DNA of 64,000 nt from CALGKJ01 sp049322695 (GCA_049322695.1 JBMORW010000046.1:62001-126000); one strand, 5' to 3'; shown: positions 50,027 to 59,545, counted from the first letter of the stretch. The notes: a model not told the origin generated them from the letters alone. Numbers and translations are program-made.

Positions 50027-52801
50027 TTGACTATGACAGCTAAGGATAAAAATACTATTAAAAAGGTAAACGAAGGTATATTTTTAAGACTTGAAGAAAT
50101 AATGAAAAAGTTGAATAAACGGTTTAATTTAAGGTTTTATGCGGCTGTCTACAGCGATAAGCATGATTATATGTACTGTATAAGGATAAGAAAAACATTG
50201 TCAAAGGACCGTGGCTTAAACCAAGAGGAGTTACAGGGTATAGACAGTATTTTCAAGGAGTTAAACTTATCTAATGATTTTGCTGATAAGTTTGATAGTA
50301 ATACCGGTAATTTTTTGCAGGGTATCAGAGGGTATTTGGACCAAAGGGAAAATATTAATATTTCACGCATGCAGCAGGAGGCTGATAATGCTATTATGGT
50401 ATCCGGTGAAGCAGAATATGAATCAGATGAAATTGCAGTGACAAAAGCCAGCACATACGAGAAAGAAGATAAAATACTGTACAGCAACTTATTTGGGGTA
50501 AATGCAGGCTCTAAAAAGTACAATGTAGTTTATGTCATCGAAATTAGAAATGTGGACTATGAAATAGTGAACATTTTTTATAGGAATCCTCAATATTCTT
50601 TTTTGAGGATGGTACTGGACAATTATTTCTATGATTACTATGATTTGACTAATTCTACACATATTAAGCTGGGAGATAATGATAAGATAAATATAAGGTA
50701 TAATGAGGATGCCGTAAATTTTTTAAGAAGAATGGCAAGGGTTTTCTTAGGTAAGATTCAAAGCATGCTGAAGGATGGGACATTCCCTGCATACAACAAG
50801 TTGACAGCTAGTGATAAGATAGATAGTTATGAGAAAATGGACCATTACAATAATAAAATAGACAATTTATACTATACCTTCAATTTATTTGAGGATATAG
50901 AGGATATATCAAATAGAACTTATGAGGGAAGTAATCCTTTTGGCAGCATATTATTTTTAAGTGAAGGCTTTGATGATAGTAAAAATAATAAAATCAAATA
51001 TGCTTTAAAATTTAAAGAGTCAGACAGAATAAAGCTGGCAGACTCAAAACGAATCAGAAAGCTTCTGGAAACAACCAATTGTGAAAAGGAGTTATATCTT
51101 ATAGCCAATCATCATGAAATAATTGGCTTGGGTGAAGTCAGCTGGAATGATCTGGATGAAGATGACTCTTTGATCAGGCTTGATTTTAAAGGGTTATCCA
51201 AATATGACTTGATTTGCATGTATACCAGAATTATGAACTATACTTCCGGTAAGCTTTCTATAGAAGATAATAAAAAGCTCTATAAGTGTGGAAAGAATCT
51301 GGAGATAGTTGAGGATGTATTGATAACAGTGATTTTTAAAAATCCTAAAGTGAAAGAGGAAGAGTATTCTCCTGAGAAGTTCAAGAAAGTATTTGAGTCA
51401 GTGTTTTGCCAGCATGAGATTGAAGGGAAAAGCGATTTATATAAATCCCTGGAAAAAATTGAAAAGGTTGTTAGAAAAGCAAGAGAACAAAAACATGGTA
51501 CTATGGTGGTGATTACCGAGCCTGAGACAGCTGAAAGAGAATTAAAGGCCCTGGGTGCTCAATCAACGCTTATTGAACCTAAAGAAATAGCGGTTGATTA
51601 TGTTAAGTATTTGACATCTATAGATGGTGCGATATACTTTGATACTAAAGGCAGGTGCCATGCTATCGGAGTTATTTTAGACGGTATAGCCAGTGAAGGA
51701 ATAGGAGATCCCGGTAGAGGAGCAAGATACAACTCTGCATACAAATACCTTGATAAGCTGAAAAACTATATCAAGAAAGATGATAAAGGCATTGATAATA
51801 GATGTGTTATTGTTATTATTTCCGAGGATGGTATGGTGGACATAATTCCTGATTTGGATAATGAAAGGAAAATACAGAATATAATACAAGAAATTATCTA
51901 TTTGATAAATGAAGAAAACAATGAAACAGGAGAAAGCCTTAAGCGGTATGAAGAAGAGTTAAAGAATCACAGGAGTGCAATCGAGTACTATCTGTATTTT
52001 GAGATTGCTGAGGAGTTCTATAATAAGAAAAAGTATGAAAAAGCCTGTGAATACTATGAGCTGGGTTTTAAGTATGCAGACCAGAACAGTGTTATAGTAT
52101 CGACTCATTTTAATCGTGCAGGGAATAGCTATTATGGCATAAATACCGAAGATGGTTTTAATAAATCAGTAAAATATTATAAAGATGCTATCAAGTATAG
52201 TAACAGTATTGAGCATAACAAGACATATTATGCGAATTTAGGGAACGCGTACTATGAATTAGGCAATATTGCAAAGAGCAAAAATCAGAAAAATAAACAA
52301 AAGGAATACTGTGAAAAGTCTATAGAAGCATATAACGAGCATTTTAGAATTTGCAGAGAAAACGGATATGAAATAACATCAGGCTCATATAACATATATG
52401 GTATAGCGTGCGCATACTTAGGATATGCGGAGAAAAATATCAGCGTAAAGAATGAATGCTTCTGGAATGCAGTAAACAGCTATACAAAGGCTATTGATAT
52501 TAAGAAACAGCCTGTATTATACTGGAACAGGGGAATCAGCTACTTGGATTTATTAATGCATAAAGAAGCCTTACAAGACTTTATAGCCAATATAGCTTTC
52601 GACAGTGAGAATGAAAAAACTATTAAGTATATAAAGGATATACTTAAGACTAAAGGAGAACTGGCTGAAGAAGCATTGGAGTTTTATAAAAACCAGTGTG
52701 ATGTCAATAAATCTAAAAGGAATGAAGGCATAGAAAAAATAATTGCCGGATATATACCAAAAAGCAAAAGCAATGACAATACTTCAGAACATAATGCTTA
52801 A
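50027..52801 (+). CDS. DisA_N/diadenylate-cyclase-like TPR protein
   Basis: The 924-residue cytosolic protein starts at TTG six bases after GGGAGGGG. Residues about 300-430 form a sensor-like region (SKRIRKLLETTNCEKELYLI). Residues about 475-612 match a DisA_N/DAC fold: GTMVVITEPE, IDGAIYFDTKGRCHAIGVIL with the DGA motif at 533-535, GARYNSAYKY at 565-574 and VIVIISEDGMVDIIP. Classic diadenylate cyclases have RHR where this one has RYN, so c-di-AMP synthesis is possible but not assured. Residues about 650-880 are TPR repeats (YYELGFKYADQN and similar). It converges on the TOMM cluster. DAC-TPR proteins have been proposed as signalling or conflict proteins. Confidence 0.7.
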   Translation: MTMTAKDKNTIKKVNEGIFLRLEEIMKKLNKRFNLRFYAAVYSDKHDYMYCIRIRKTLSKDRGLNQEELQGIDSIFKELNLSNDFADKFDSNTGNFLQGIRGYLDQRENINISRMQQEADNAIMVSGEAEYESDEIAVTKASTYEKEDKILYSNLFGVNAGSKKYNVVYVIEIRNVDYEIVNIFYRNPQYSFLRMVLDNYFYDYYDLTNSTHIKLGDNDKINIRYNEDAVNFLRRMARVFLGKIQSMLKDGTFPAYNKLTASDKIDSYEKMDHYNNKIDNLYYTFNLFEDIEDISNRTYEGSNPFGSILFLSEGFDDSKNNKIKYALKFKESDRIKLADSKRIRKLLETTNCEKELYLIANHHEIIGLGEVSWNDLDEDDSLIRLDFKGLSKYDLICMYTRIMNYTSGKLSIEDNKKLYKCGKNLEIVEDVLITVIFKNPKVKEEEYSPEKFKKVFESVFCQHEIEGKSDLYKSLEKIEKVVRKAREQKHGTMVVITEPETAERELKALGAQSTLIEPKEIAVDYVKYLTSIDGAIYFDTKGRCHAIGVILDGIASEGIGDPGRGARYNSAYKYLDKLKNYIKKDDKGIDNRCVIVIISEDGMVDIIPDLDNERKIQNIIQEIIYLINEENNETGESLKRYEEELKNHRSAIEYYLYFEIAEEFYNKKKYEKACEYYELGFKYADQNSVIVSTHFNRAGNSYYGINTEDGFNKSVKYYKDAIKYSNSIEHNKTYYANLGNAYYELGNIAKSKNQKNKQKEYCEKSIEAYNEHFRICRENGYEITSGSYNIYGIACAYLGYAEKNISVKNECFWNAVNSYTKAIDIKKQPVLYWNRGISYLDLLMHKEALQDFIANIAFDSENEKTIKYIKDILKTKGELAEEALEFYKNQCDVNKSKRNEGIEKIIAGYIPKSKSNDNTSEHNA

Positions 52802-52937
52802 TAGAATAAATGCTGATATTCAAATCTTCCCATAAAAAAGTAAAATACTCCATGACAATATATATTTTAAAAATTATCTGGCAATAATATAATATATTAT
52901 GCCGGAGAGAAATAAACATTATTCTGAGCAAAAAAAG

Positions 52938-52970
52938 CTAAAGAGAGTATCCGCTAAATACTCTCTTTAG
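52938..52970 (-). terminator. terminator of the TOMM operon
   Basis: CTAAAGAGAGTAT (52938-52950) and its exact complement (52958-52970) form a 13-bp stem with a seven-base loop. On the minus strand seven T follow (A run at 52930-52936). It lies 21 bases after the precursor stop codon. Confidence 0.92.
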
Positions 52971-52991
52971 CCCTTTGGCTGCTTTATGTAC

Positions 52992-53108
52992 CTATAGGTT
53001 GAAAATGTTTACCCAACACCAGCAGCAGCATGAGCAGCACCAACCACCTGGGGAAAGTGCACTTGCGTTGAAATCCTTTTGGTCTTCCACCTTTTTGATT
53101 ATTTTCAT
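52992..53108 (-). CDS. TOMM (streptolysin S-like) precursor peptide
   Basis: This 38-residue gene is too short for ordinary gene finding. ATG at 53106-53108 is eight bases after AAGGAGGTG. The leader MKIIKKVEDQKDFNASALSP is charged and polar and ends in SPGG, like the APGG boundary of streptolysin S. The core GGWCCSCCCWCWVNIFNL has six cysteines and a serine that cyclodehydratase and dehydrogenase could turn into thiazoles and an oxazole, with three tryptophans between them. It is 97 bases after the YcaO gene, in the same direction, and is followed by a strong terminator. Its product is likely a modified, exported bacteriocin or cytolysin. The tryptophans are unlike streptolysin S, so activity cannot be predicted. 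Confidence 0.88.
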   Translation of the reverse strand: MKIIKKVEDQKDFNASALSPGGWCCSCCCWCWVNIFNL

Positions 53109-53205
53109 GTTTTTCACCTCCTTTCATAAGGATAAAGTGTAGTATACCTGAAAATATAGTTTAACAAACACCAAACAGGTGACTATATGGTATAGCTGGT
53201 AAAGC

Positions 53206-54633
53206 TTATGGGTATGGTAGAATCTCCTTGTTTATTTTACTGCCTGCTTTGAGATACTGTTTATATTTTTTGTGTCCCAAAGCAGGTACTCCGGCAATAA
53301 ATGCAGGAGTGAATTCTTTCATAAATACCTTGGATAAATATATGTGCTTAAACATATCTGCAATTTTCAGTCTTGATATTAGAGGCAGCAGTCCATTTTC
53401 CTTAATGAATTCTTTAATATTCTTGTTGGACTGTGTTTCTCTAAGCTGTGATAAAGTTACTTTTTTATTACCCTTCACATACCAATTCAATTTACTTTGA
53501 TTGCATTTCAGGCCATAATATGATACAGCCTGATAGAATGTCTTGAAATCCTTCGGATCATCATCTTCATTAACATCCAAAACGCCATTGGAAAATTTGG
53601 AAGTCAGCCAGTTGGGTGCATAAACTATCTTCCTGGTATTGTTTACTGCCTGTGTATATTCCTCAAGTGAAGCAAGTATTGCCTTCTCAATGTCAGAATC
53701 TATGCCGCCGCCTGTATTGAAGGAATATTTTGTCATGTCTTCATCAAAGGACATGGCCGTAATAACATGAAAGTTCTGCTGGTCCACGTTGTGCCTGAAA
53801 AACCTGATGTTTTTCTCTTGAATGTAATCCTTATACCTGATAAGGTTTTTATTCTCTATGTCATCGATAACTATCTCTTCAGGTTTGATTCTGCAGTACC
53901 AGGACAGGTTAATTTCATGTCTTTCTATGATTTCCAGCAGGCCGTGCTCAACTCCGTGCTGCTCGAGATAATGTGAGGTTAGGCCGCCTGAGGTCGCATA
54001 TCCTATTCTTTTTTCTTCTTTGCTCCTGGGCCTGTAAAACATTAGTATGAGACAGGCAGGTATGTATATTGTCTCGCCCGTGTTGAAATCCTGCATGGTT
54101 GTCCAGCTTGTATAAGTATCCTCAGTAAATTTCTCAAACAGGAAGTTCTCTTCATTGAATTGTTCTTCTGAGAAATTGCATATTTCAGAGGGATGTACAG
54201 CTTTTAACCCTTTCGCTGTCAGCTCGTTGTATGTGCCGAGAATAATATCTTCCTTTGCGACAAAGTATTCCAGACATGCCATAAGCCTTTCAAAAGCCTC
54301 GCCGAGGGAAGAGCATATTGATTTGTAGAGGGTGAAGCCCTTGCCGCCTGCAAATATAGATTCATTTAATCTTACGGACATACTTGTCTTTCTCAGAAGA
54401 TAATTAAAGAAATAATTGATATTCATAAATTCACAATTACCTATATACAAAGGCAGTTCAGATGACGGAGCCATTACTATATCCAGCTTTTTTATAAGGT
54501 TGAAATATCCGAGATAGCTGTACATCTCCTTATAGTTGGCATAATCCTCGTAGGAGATAATCTGAGGCTCACAAACCTTCCTTTTGTTAATTACTTCGAT
54601 TCTTATTCCATTTGATTTTTCTACGCATCCCAT
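53206..54633 (-). CDS. YcaO cyclodehydratase (SagD-like)
   Basis: The 475-residue protein has the YcaO ATP-binding motifs: SLGEAFERLMA (SxxxAxxER), GLLEIIERHEINLSW (ExxxxxxE) and ILASLEEYTQAVNNTR (ExxQ). It ends in a proline-rich ILPYP, the counterpart of the SagD PxPxP tail needed for activity. It activates backbone amides of the precursor with ATP so that cysteines and serines close to azolines, guided by the SagC-like partner. It overlaps the permease gene by 13 bases and lies just upstream of the precursor gene. Confidence 0.93.
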   Translation of the reverse strand: MGCVEKSNGIRIEVINKRKVCEPQIISYEDYANYKEMYSYLGYFNLIKKLDIVMAPSSELPLYIGNCEFMNINYFFNYLLRKTSMSVRLNESIFAGGKGFTLYKSICSSLGEAFERLMACLEYFVAKEDIILGTYNELTAKGLKAVHPSEICNFSEEQFNEENFLFEKFTEDTYTSWTTMQDFNTGETIYIPACLILMFYRPRSKEEKRIGYATSGGLTSHYLEQHGVEHGLLEIIERHEINLSWYCRIKPEEIVIDDIENKNLIRYKDYIQEKNIRFFRHNVDQQNFHVITAMSFDEDMTKYSFNTGGGIDSDIEKAILASLEEYTQAVNNTRKIVYAPNWLTSKFSNGVLDVNEDDDPKDFKTFYQAVSYYGLKCNQSKLNWYVKGNKKVTLSQLRETQSNKNIKEFIKENGLLPLISRLKIADMFKHIYLSKVFMKEFTPAFIAGVPALGHKKYKQYLKAGSKINKEILPYP

Positions 54634-55382
54634 TTTATTCTCACGCTCCTAAGTATAATAAAAAGTACTATACTTGCAGCAGCCAGATACATCAAATTGC
54701 TTCCGAGGTTGTTTATATTGAACTGGCCGATCCACAGCATTTGCATAACTTCAATACTGTGTGCCATGGGGAATATTTTAGCAACTGCCTGCACATATTT
54801 AGGTAGAGAATCCATAGGAAGAACAACTCCTGATGTAAACAATAGTGCCATAAAGAAGCCTGAAGTTACCAAGCTTGCGGTTCTTGCAGACTTGATGCAT
54901 AGTGATATCAGATAGCCTATAGCATAAAATATATAAATTATCACCAGGTATAGAAACACAAATATCAGAGTTTCTACTAAAGACATATAATAGCTTGCAC
55001 CGTATCCGACAAAGGACAGAGCTACAAAAAGAAAAGTAGACATTATGCTTACTATTGAAAAAGCTAATATGAGTGATATAAAGTAAGTTTTGTACTGTAT
55101 CGGATAGGTTATATATCTCTTTAGTACACCTTGTTCCTTTAGTTCTAGTATAGTTATGGGTATTCCCATAAGACCTACGTTTGCCAATAAGAATACTATA
55201 TTCACAGGTACTACAGTATCTATTCCCAGTACATCAGGACCATACTGGGTCATTTCCCGGCCGAAAGCTCCACCGAATACTACAGTCAATATGAGTGGTA
55301 ATACTACCATAAAGAAAACAGTAATCGGCTCTCTGAATATAGACCTAAGCTCTACTCTGAAAAAAGCATTTACTCTGCCCAT
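54621..55382 (-). CDS. ABC-2 type permease of TOMM exporter
   Basis: The 253-residue protein has six predicted helices in the ABC-2 permease layout, beginning VNAFFRVELRSIFREPITVF and with the conserved TSGVVLPMDSLPKYVQ loop before the last helices. It pairs with the ATPase whose gene overlaps it by 13 bases. Together they should export the mature peptide or give immunity, as SagGHI do. Confidence 0.88.
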   Translation of the reverse strand: MGRVNAFFRVELRSIFREPITVFFMVVLPLILTVVFGGAFGREMTQYGPDVLGIDTVVPVNIVFLLANVGLMGIPITILELKEQGVLKRYITYPIQYKTYFISLILAFSIVSIMSTFLFVALSFVGYGASYYMSLVETLIFVFLYLVIIYIFYAIGYLISLCIKSARTASLVTSGFFMALLFTSGVVLPMDSLPKYVQAVAKIFPMAHSIEVMQMLWIGQFNINNLGSNLMYLAAASIVLFIILRSVRIKWDA

Positions 55383-56284
55383 TGCAACTCCTCCTGTGGA
55401 TGAAATATATCTCCGGTATGATAGAAATAAATATCTTCAAAATCAATAGGGTGTACACTATATGTACTATTGCTTTTCATATGGTCTAATACATTTTGGT
55501 TGTTTTTATCTATAAAAAGATTGTAAACTGAGCCTGAAACCTTTACTTCGAAACGGTTGCAGTGTTTCTTAAGTATTTCCTCGACATTGTTGTAATGTGT
55601 TCTTCTGGTTTTTATAACATACTCCATACTGAAGTCCGACAATATTTTGTCGGTTGTACCCTCCAATGCTATATGGCCTCTATTGATAAGGTAAATATAA
55701 TCGCTGTATTGTGCTGCCTGATTCAAATAATGGTCAGACACCACGATAATCTTGTCCTTTGAATATTCCCTTATCATACTCCATATCTCATCTCTGCTGA
55801 AGGTATCAAGGCCCGATACAGGTTCATCCAGTATGATAATGTCATACTGAGGCATAAACAGCATAGCAATAAGTACTCTTCTCTTAGTACCGCCTGATAA
55901 TTGCCTGGTCTTTTTCTTATAGTAATCCTCAAGATTATATTTCTTTAAGTATTCATAGGTATCAATATCCAGATTAAATATTTCTTTAATCAGATTTAGC
56001 TCTTCCTCAACTGTACTGTTTTTTCTCAAGGTGTTCTGCTGTATCAAAAAGCCGACACTCTTTTTAACGGCTAAATCGCCGACCTTTTTATCCTTGATCA
56101 GAACCGTGCCGCTATCATAGTTTCTAAGCCCTACCAATATCTCAAGCAGTGTTGTTTTTCCGCTTCCATTTGGTCCGGCTATCAGATATACGCCCGGTTT
56201 ATCAATGTTCAAGGTTAAATTATCCAGCACTTTCTTCTTTTCGTAGCTCTTGTTCAGATTGCTTATTTGTATCGCTTTCATCAT
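55370..56284 (-). CDS. ABC transporter ATPase of TOMM exporter
   Basis: The 304-residue protein has Walker A AGPNGSGKTTLLEIL, Q loop LIQQNTLRKN, signature QLSGGTKRRVLIA, Walker B DIIILDEPVSGLD and switch His VVSDHYL. The C-terminal 80 residues are a typical bacitracin/SagG-like extension. It starts after GGAGGGGC, and its first 65 bases overlap the end of the CAAX protease gene. Confidence 0.92.
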   Translation of the reverse strand: MMKAIQISNLNKSYEKKKVLDNLTLNIDKPGVYLIAGPNGSGKTTLLEILVGLRNYDSGTVLIKDKKVGDLAVKKSVGFLIQQNTLRKNSTVEEELNLIKEIFNLDIDTYEYLKKYNLEDYYKKKTRQLSGGTKRRVLIAMLFMPQYDIIILDEPVSGLDTFSRDEIWSMIREYSKDKIIVVSDHYLNQAAQYSDYIYLINRGHIALEGTTDKILSDFSMEYVIKTRRTHYNNVEEILKKHCNRFEVKVSGSVYNLFIDKNNQNVLDHMKSNSTYSVHPIDFEDIYFYHTGDIFHPQEELQWAE

Positions 56285-56804
56285 GCCCCTCCATTACATA
56301 TTTTTCTTTTAATGCCATAATATTATAAGTCCCGTGTAAAACTATTGAAAATACTATACTGCCAGTGAAAGCATAAGCTATTGCACATAACAGCCCCAGG
56401 AAAGTCTTTGAGAAAACATCATACCTTGAAAAGAATATGTGCGTTACCCCAAAGCTTATGCCTGACAATAATATTATCAAAAAGCCGGTACCGAGTTCTT
56501 CCAGTAGGAAAAACCTGAAAAGCAGCTCTTCCATAATGGTAAAGACCAAGGATACTGAGTACTTATAGAAGTTCAGCTTGCCTGAAAAATAATACCTTAT
56601 ATCAATCAGAATAATTTTGTTTGTGAGCATATTATAGATAAAGAAATCTGCCATAAAGAATAATACAGCAACCAATATGATTAACAGCAGCTTATATATA
56701 TTGATATATGTCAGCTCAAAATTCAGCTGCGGCAGTCTCAGTGCGAAGATATCATACACTATAGATACTGACAGCAAAGTCGCATATGTATATATCAGGA
56801 TCAT
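56220..56804 (-). CDS. CPBP (CAAX/SagE-like) intramembrane protease
   Basis: The 194-residue membrane protein has the CPBP motifs IMEELLFRFFLLEEL (EExxR) and GVTHIFFSRYD (FxxxH). The SagE family is thought to remove the leader or to confer immunity in TOMM clusters. ATG 56804 is annotated, but the frame stays open back to 56882, and GGAGGAGG lies there at the end of the SagB-like gene. It would add a helix VISIIVLVLCTVF without a common start codon, so the true start may be rarer (for example ATA). Confidence 0.85.
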   Translation of the reverse strand: MILIYTYATLLSVSIVYDIFALRLPQLNFELTYINIYKLLLIILVAVLFFMADFFIYNMLTNKIILIDIRYYFSGKLNFYKYSVSLVFTIMEELLFRFFLLEELGTGFLIILLSGISFGVTHIFFSRYDVFSKTFLGLLCAIAYAFTGSIVFSIVLHGTYNIMALKEKYVMEGHDESDTNKQSEQELRKEESAG

Positions 56805-56882
56805 TTTCTTTATGTTTTTGAATACTGTGCATAATACTAAAACTATGATTGATATTACTGATATTTGAACAGCCGCTATAAG

Positions 56883-57722
56883 CTATACCTCCTCCGGCTT
56901 ATAACCGAAACAAATCGAGAGTACTGGATATTCATCTGGGGACAGCATCAGACAGTCTTCCAGCTTATGCTCGAGATATCCGGCTATTACACATGAATTT
57001 ACATCATTATATTCAGCTATTATCTGCAGATATGCCGTTAAAATTCCTGCATCTACATGGGAGAACCTATAAGCCCTTTTGTAGTATTTGGGTACTACTC
57101 TTGACATGTCAGCTACTATAAAGCAGATGAAATTACTGTATACGCTGAACTCATTCTGGAAGTTTATATCATTTATCAGCTTTCTCATATTTCCCTTATC
57201 CAGCTGACATAGCTCATCATTTATGAAGTCATAATAGTACAAGCCCTGTTCTATGCTTTCAACGTTATTTACTACTATGTATAAATCCAGGTAGTTAAGT
57301 CCTCCCTGTGTATTAGTATACTTGAAGGGATAGCTTTTTTGGTTGTAGGCTCCCAGCCCGTAGTATTTGACGCCGAAGCTGTAATGAATAATCTGACAGA
57401 AGGTTTTATAATCCATTTTCCTGTTTTCATAGTCACGCAGAGTATGTCTGTTAGCGATAACATTGATAAGGTCAGAATCCTTAATAATACAATCATCATA
57501 TTCCAGTTTATATTTTTTTATGCTCTTTTCCAGAAGTTGAGGCTTATTATGCTTTATGTAGTACTCTTTATGCAGATATTTGGTATAATTCTTGGTCTTG
57601 TATGGAGTATCATCAATAAGCTCATGCAGTACGGCAACCTGCTCCATATCTGTCAAATCAATGAACATTTCCTTTGCTTGCTGTATCTTTTCGGAGTATC
57701 TGTTTGCTCTTAATCCTTCCAA
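56883..57722 (-). CDS. SagB-type FMN dehydrogenase
   Basis: The 279-residue protein starts at TTG after AGGGGGTGAAAAGT. The nitroreductase fold is seen in NVIANRHTLRDYENRKMDY, SFGVKYYGLGAYNQK, YRFSHVDAGILTAYLQ and PVLSICFGYKPEEV. SagB-type enzymes oxidise azolines to azoles with FMN. A second nitroreductase-like protein is encoded 14 bases upstream, so the pair may form a heterodimer or act on different rings. Confidence 0.85.
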   Translation of the reverse strand: MEGLRANRYSEKIQQAKEMFIDLTDMEQVAVLHELIDDTPYKTKNYTKYLHKEYYIKHNKPQLLEKSIKKYKLEYDDCIIKDSDLINVIANRHTLRDYENRKMDYKTFCQIIHYSFGVKYYGLGAYNQKSYPFKYTNTQGGLNYLDLYIVVNNVESIEQGLYYYDFINDELCQLDKGNMRKLINDINFQNEFSVYSNFICFIVADMSRVVPKYYKRAYRFSHVDAGILTAYLQIIAEYNDVNSCVIAGYLEHKLEDCLMLSPDEYPVLSICFGYKPEEV

Positions 57723-57736
57723 AACTTTTCACCCCC

Positions 57737-58561
57737 TTATTTGTTGCTTTTATAAGTGATTATATTGAATATGCTTCTTTCTATACCGTCCAATCCCAAT
57801 AATTCATTTACGTCAGCATTATTAAACGAACTTATTTCCGTGTAGCTATGGCTTACACCTTCAAGAAATGCCCTTATCTTCTCCAATGCCCTTCCGTACT
57901 CAATCATTCCCATCCTATAGCCGTATTCACCTAAGAACAGCATCTTTCTTATTGGAATAAAAATAGGGAACAGCACTATATGCTTGTCATCAAGCTCAGC
58001 TCGATGGTCTGAAGATTTCATGGAGTAAAAGTTATTATCCACCAGATTCGTAAATATGTGAGGCACATCCTTTTTCCACTTGAACATGAAGTTCTTCCGG
58101 GGAAGGTATTGATATATATTGCCGCTGCAGTATACCAGCAGATCCAAAGTGTGAAAATCCTTAATATCATATCTGTTGAGATATGATATTAAGTCAGTTA
58201 TAGGCTGAGGCAGGTCATCCATGTACATATACTTTTCTTTTTTTATTACATACTCCGAGTCTTCCGGGTGAACATTTGAACTAAACCATTCTATAGATCT
58301 TTCATAGAGAGCCATATTTTTTTCCAGTTCATCTGTACTTGCGAAATTTGAGTTTGCATGAAAGTATTCAGCGGGAGAAAAATAAGAACTGCTTGTATGT
58401 CTTGATGAATAATAATTAAGGTTTTCCTCCAAAAACTCAAAGCTGTTTTCAGGGTATGCATTGTTTTCTTCTATATAACGTTTAAATATAGCTATTTCTT
58501 CGCCGGTAAAGCTATTGCTGCTTCCGTCCTCAAATGCCATCTTAAAGTATTGCTTGTCCAT
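57737..58561 (-). CDS. second SagB-like, divergent nitroreductase-fold protein
   Basis: The 274-residue protein starts after AGGGGGATTGAA. Its end LGEYGYRMGMIEYGRALEKI and DVNELLGLDGIERSIFNIIT has the late nitroreductase pattern. The N-terminal half is poorly conserved and the arginine motif that holds FMN phosphate is not evident (SRHTSSSYFSPAEYF could correspond). It may be a non-catalytic subunit paired with the true SagB. Two such genes in one cluster are less common than one. Confidence 0.7.
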   Translation of the reverse strand: MDKQYFKMAFEDGSSNSFTGEEIAIFKRYIEENNAYPENSFEFLEENLNYYSSRHTSSSYFSPAEYFHANSNFASTDELEKNMALYERSIEWFSSNVHPEDSEYVIKKEKYMYMDDLPQPITDLISYLNRYDIKDFHTLDLLVYCSGNIYQYLPRKNFMFKWKKDVPHIFTNLVDNNFYSMKSSDHRAELDDKHIVLFPIFIPIRKMLFLGEYGYRMGMIEYGRALEKIRAFLEGVSHSYTEISSFNNADVNELLGLDGIERSIFNIITYKSNK

Positions 58562-58609
58562 TTCAATCCCCCTAGTTATATGGTTATTGATATACTAATG
58601 TATTCGAAG

Positions 58610-59545
58610 CTAGATAAATGCATGTACTAAGTTCCTGTCTCCCTGGCAGCTTGGACATTTAGGAAATTTCAGCAGCCTAGTCTTGGTATTTACCATTCTT
58701 TCAAAGTCAAGAGAGTATGCATAATAGTTAATGCTGCTGTACTTGGTGTAATAATTCAGAAGCAAGAGAGTATTATCAGTCAGCGCACTGAAATGCAGTG
58801 GATTGAACTTGTATTCACTGCCAATGATACCGACTTCGTTATTTATTAGATGCTCTTTCATAATCTGATAATCTAATAAGTTATAGAAGGAAGATTCTCT
58901 CAATATTTCAAAATCATTGTAGCATCCGACCTGATTATAGTTCAGAAGTGGAACTATTACTCCCTCATTGCCGTCCAGATATGATATAACAAGCTTTTTC
59001 TTTAGCTGCAGGCATATTCTGTTTAGCCTGTAAAAGAGACTGGGAGAGAAACTACCCTTTAGTACTACCGCAATATCATATCCCTTTATGGCTTCTATCA
59101 GTTGTTCATCTGTAAACTTTGCGATATTTAAAGCTTTATCCTTGCCAAGCTCCTTAACACTATCAAGAGCTGCCATTTTTATTTCAAAGCCTTGTTCTGA
59201 GAATTTATTTTTTACAAAATCGGTATTACAGCTATCTGTCATTATAAAGAGCTTGCACTCCTTATTATTCTGCTGATGGATATCCTGTATTATTTCCAGT
59301 TCCTTCAGCCGATCAATAAATTCTACAGCCTTTTCAGCACCGAAATTGTTGATTTTCGATGTTAATTCACCAACCAGCTTGTCCTGTGTTATGGGATAAG
59401 CTGTTTTTTCAAAGATAATTTCAAGTACTCCTGTTTTTTCTTCATCCTGTACATTAAAGGAATAATTGGATATGCTGCCTTTTTTGACATAGTACTCATA
59501 CCTGGAGCATCTAATGTAATGCATAGTTTTATTTAAAGTTAACAT
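58610..59545 (-). CDS. SagC-like leader-binding cyclodehydratase partner
   Basis: ATG 59545 (MLTLNKTMHYIRCSRYEYYV) is placed eight bases after GGAGG. The 311-residue protein has an N-terminal winged-helix region like the RRE that holds the leader peptide, an E1-ubiquitin-activating-like middle region (KALNIAKFTDEQLIEAIKGY and similar) and a C-terminal zinc knuckle FPKCPSCQGD. This is the SagC layout. Such proteins bring the precursor to YcaO. In many clusters C and D are fused, and here they are separate and apart. Confidence 0.78.
   Translation of the reverse strand: MLTLNKTMHYIRCSRYEYYVKKGSISNYSFNVQDEEKTGVLEIIFEKTAYPITQDKLVGELTSKINNFGAEKAVEFIDRLKELEIIQDIHQQNNKECKLFIMTDSCNTDFVKNKFSEQGFEIKMAALDSVKELGKDKALNIAKFTDEQLIEAIKGYDIAVVLKGSFSPSLFYRLNRICLQLKKKLVISYLDGNEGVIVPLLNYNQVGCYNDFEILRESSFYNLLDYQIMKEHLINNEVGIIGSEYKFNPLHFSALTDNTLLLLNYYTKYSSINYYAYSLDFERMVNTKTRLLKFPKCPSCQGDRNLVHAFI

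Noticed and set aside
50027..52801. Confident call of an active c-di-AMP synthase
   Set aside because: The domain fold is supported, but the RHR motif is not conserved, so activity is left open.
52983..53127. Alternative minus-strand frame over the precursor gene (46 codons, start at about 53126)
   Set aside because: Its start ATG would lie within the Shine-Dalgarno region of the Cys-rich frame, and its product is a Leu-rich segment without a proper ribosome-binding site. The 38-codon frame fits the YcaO context better.
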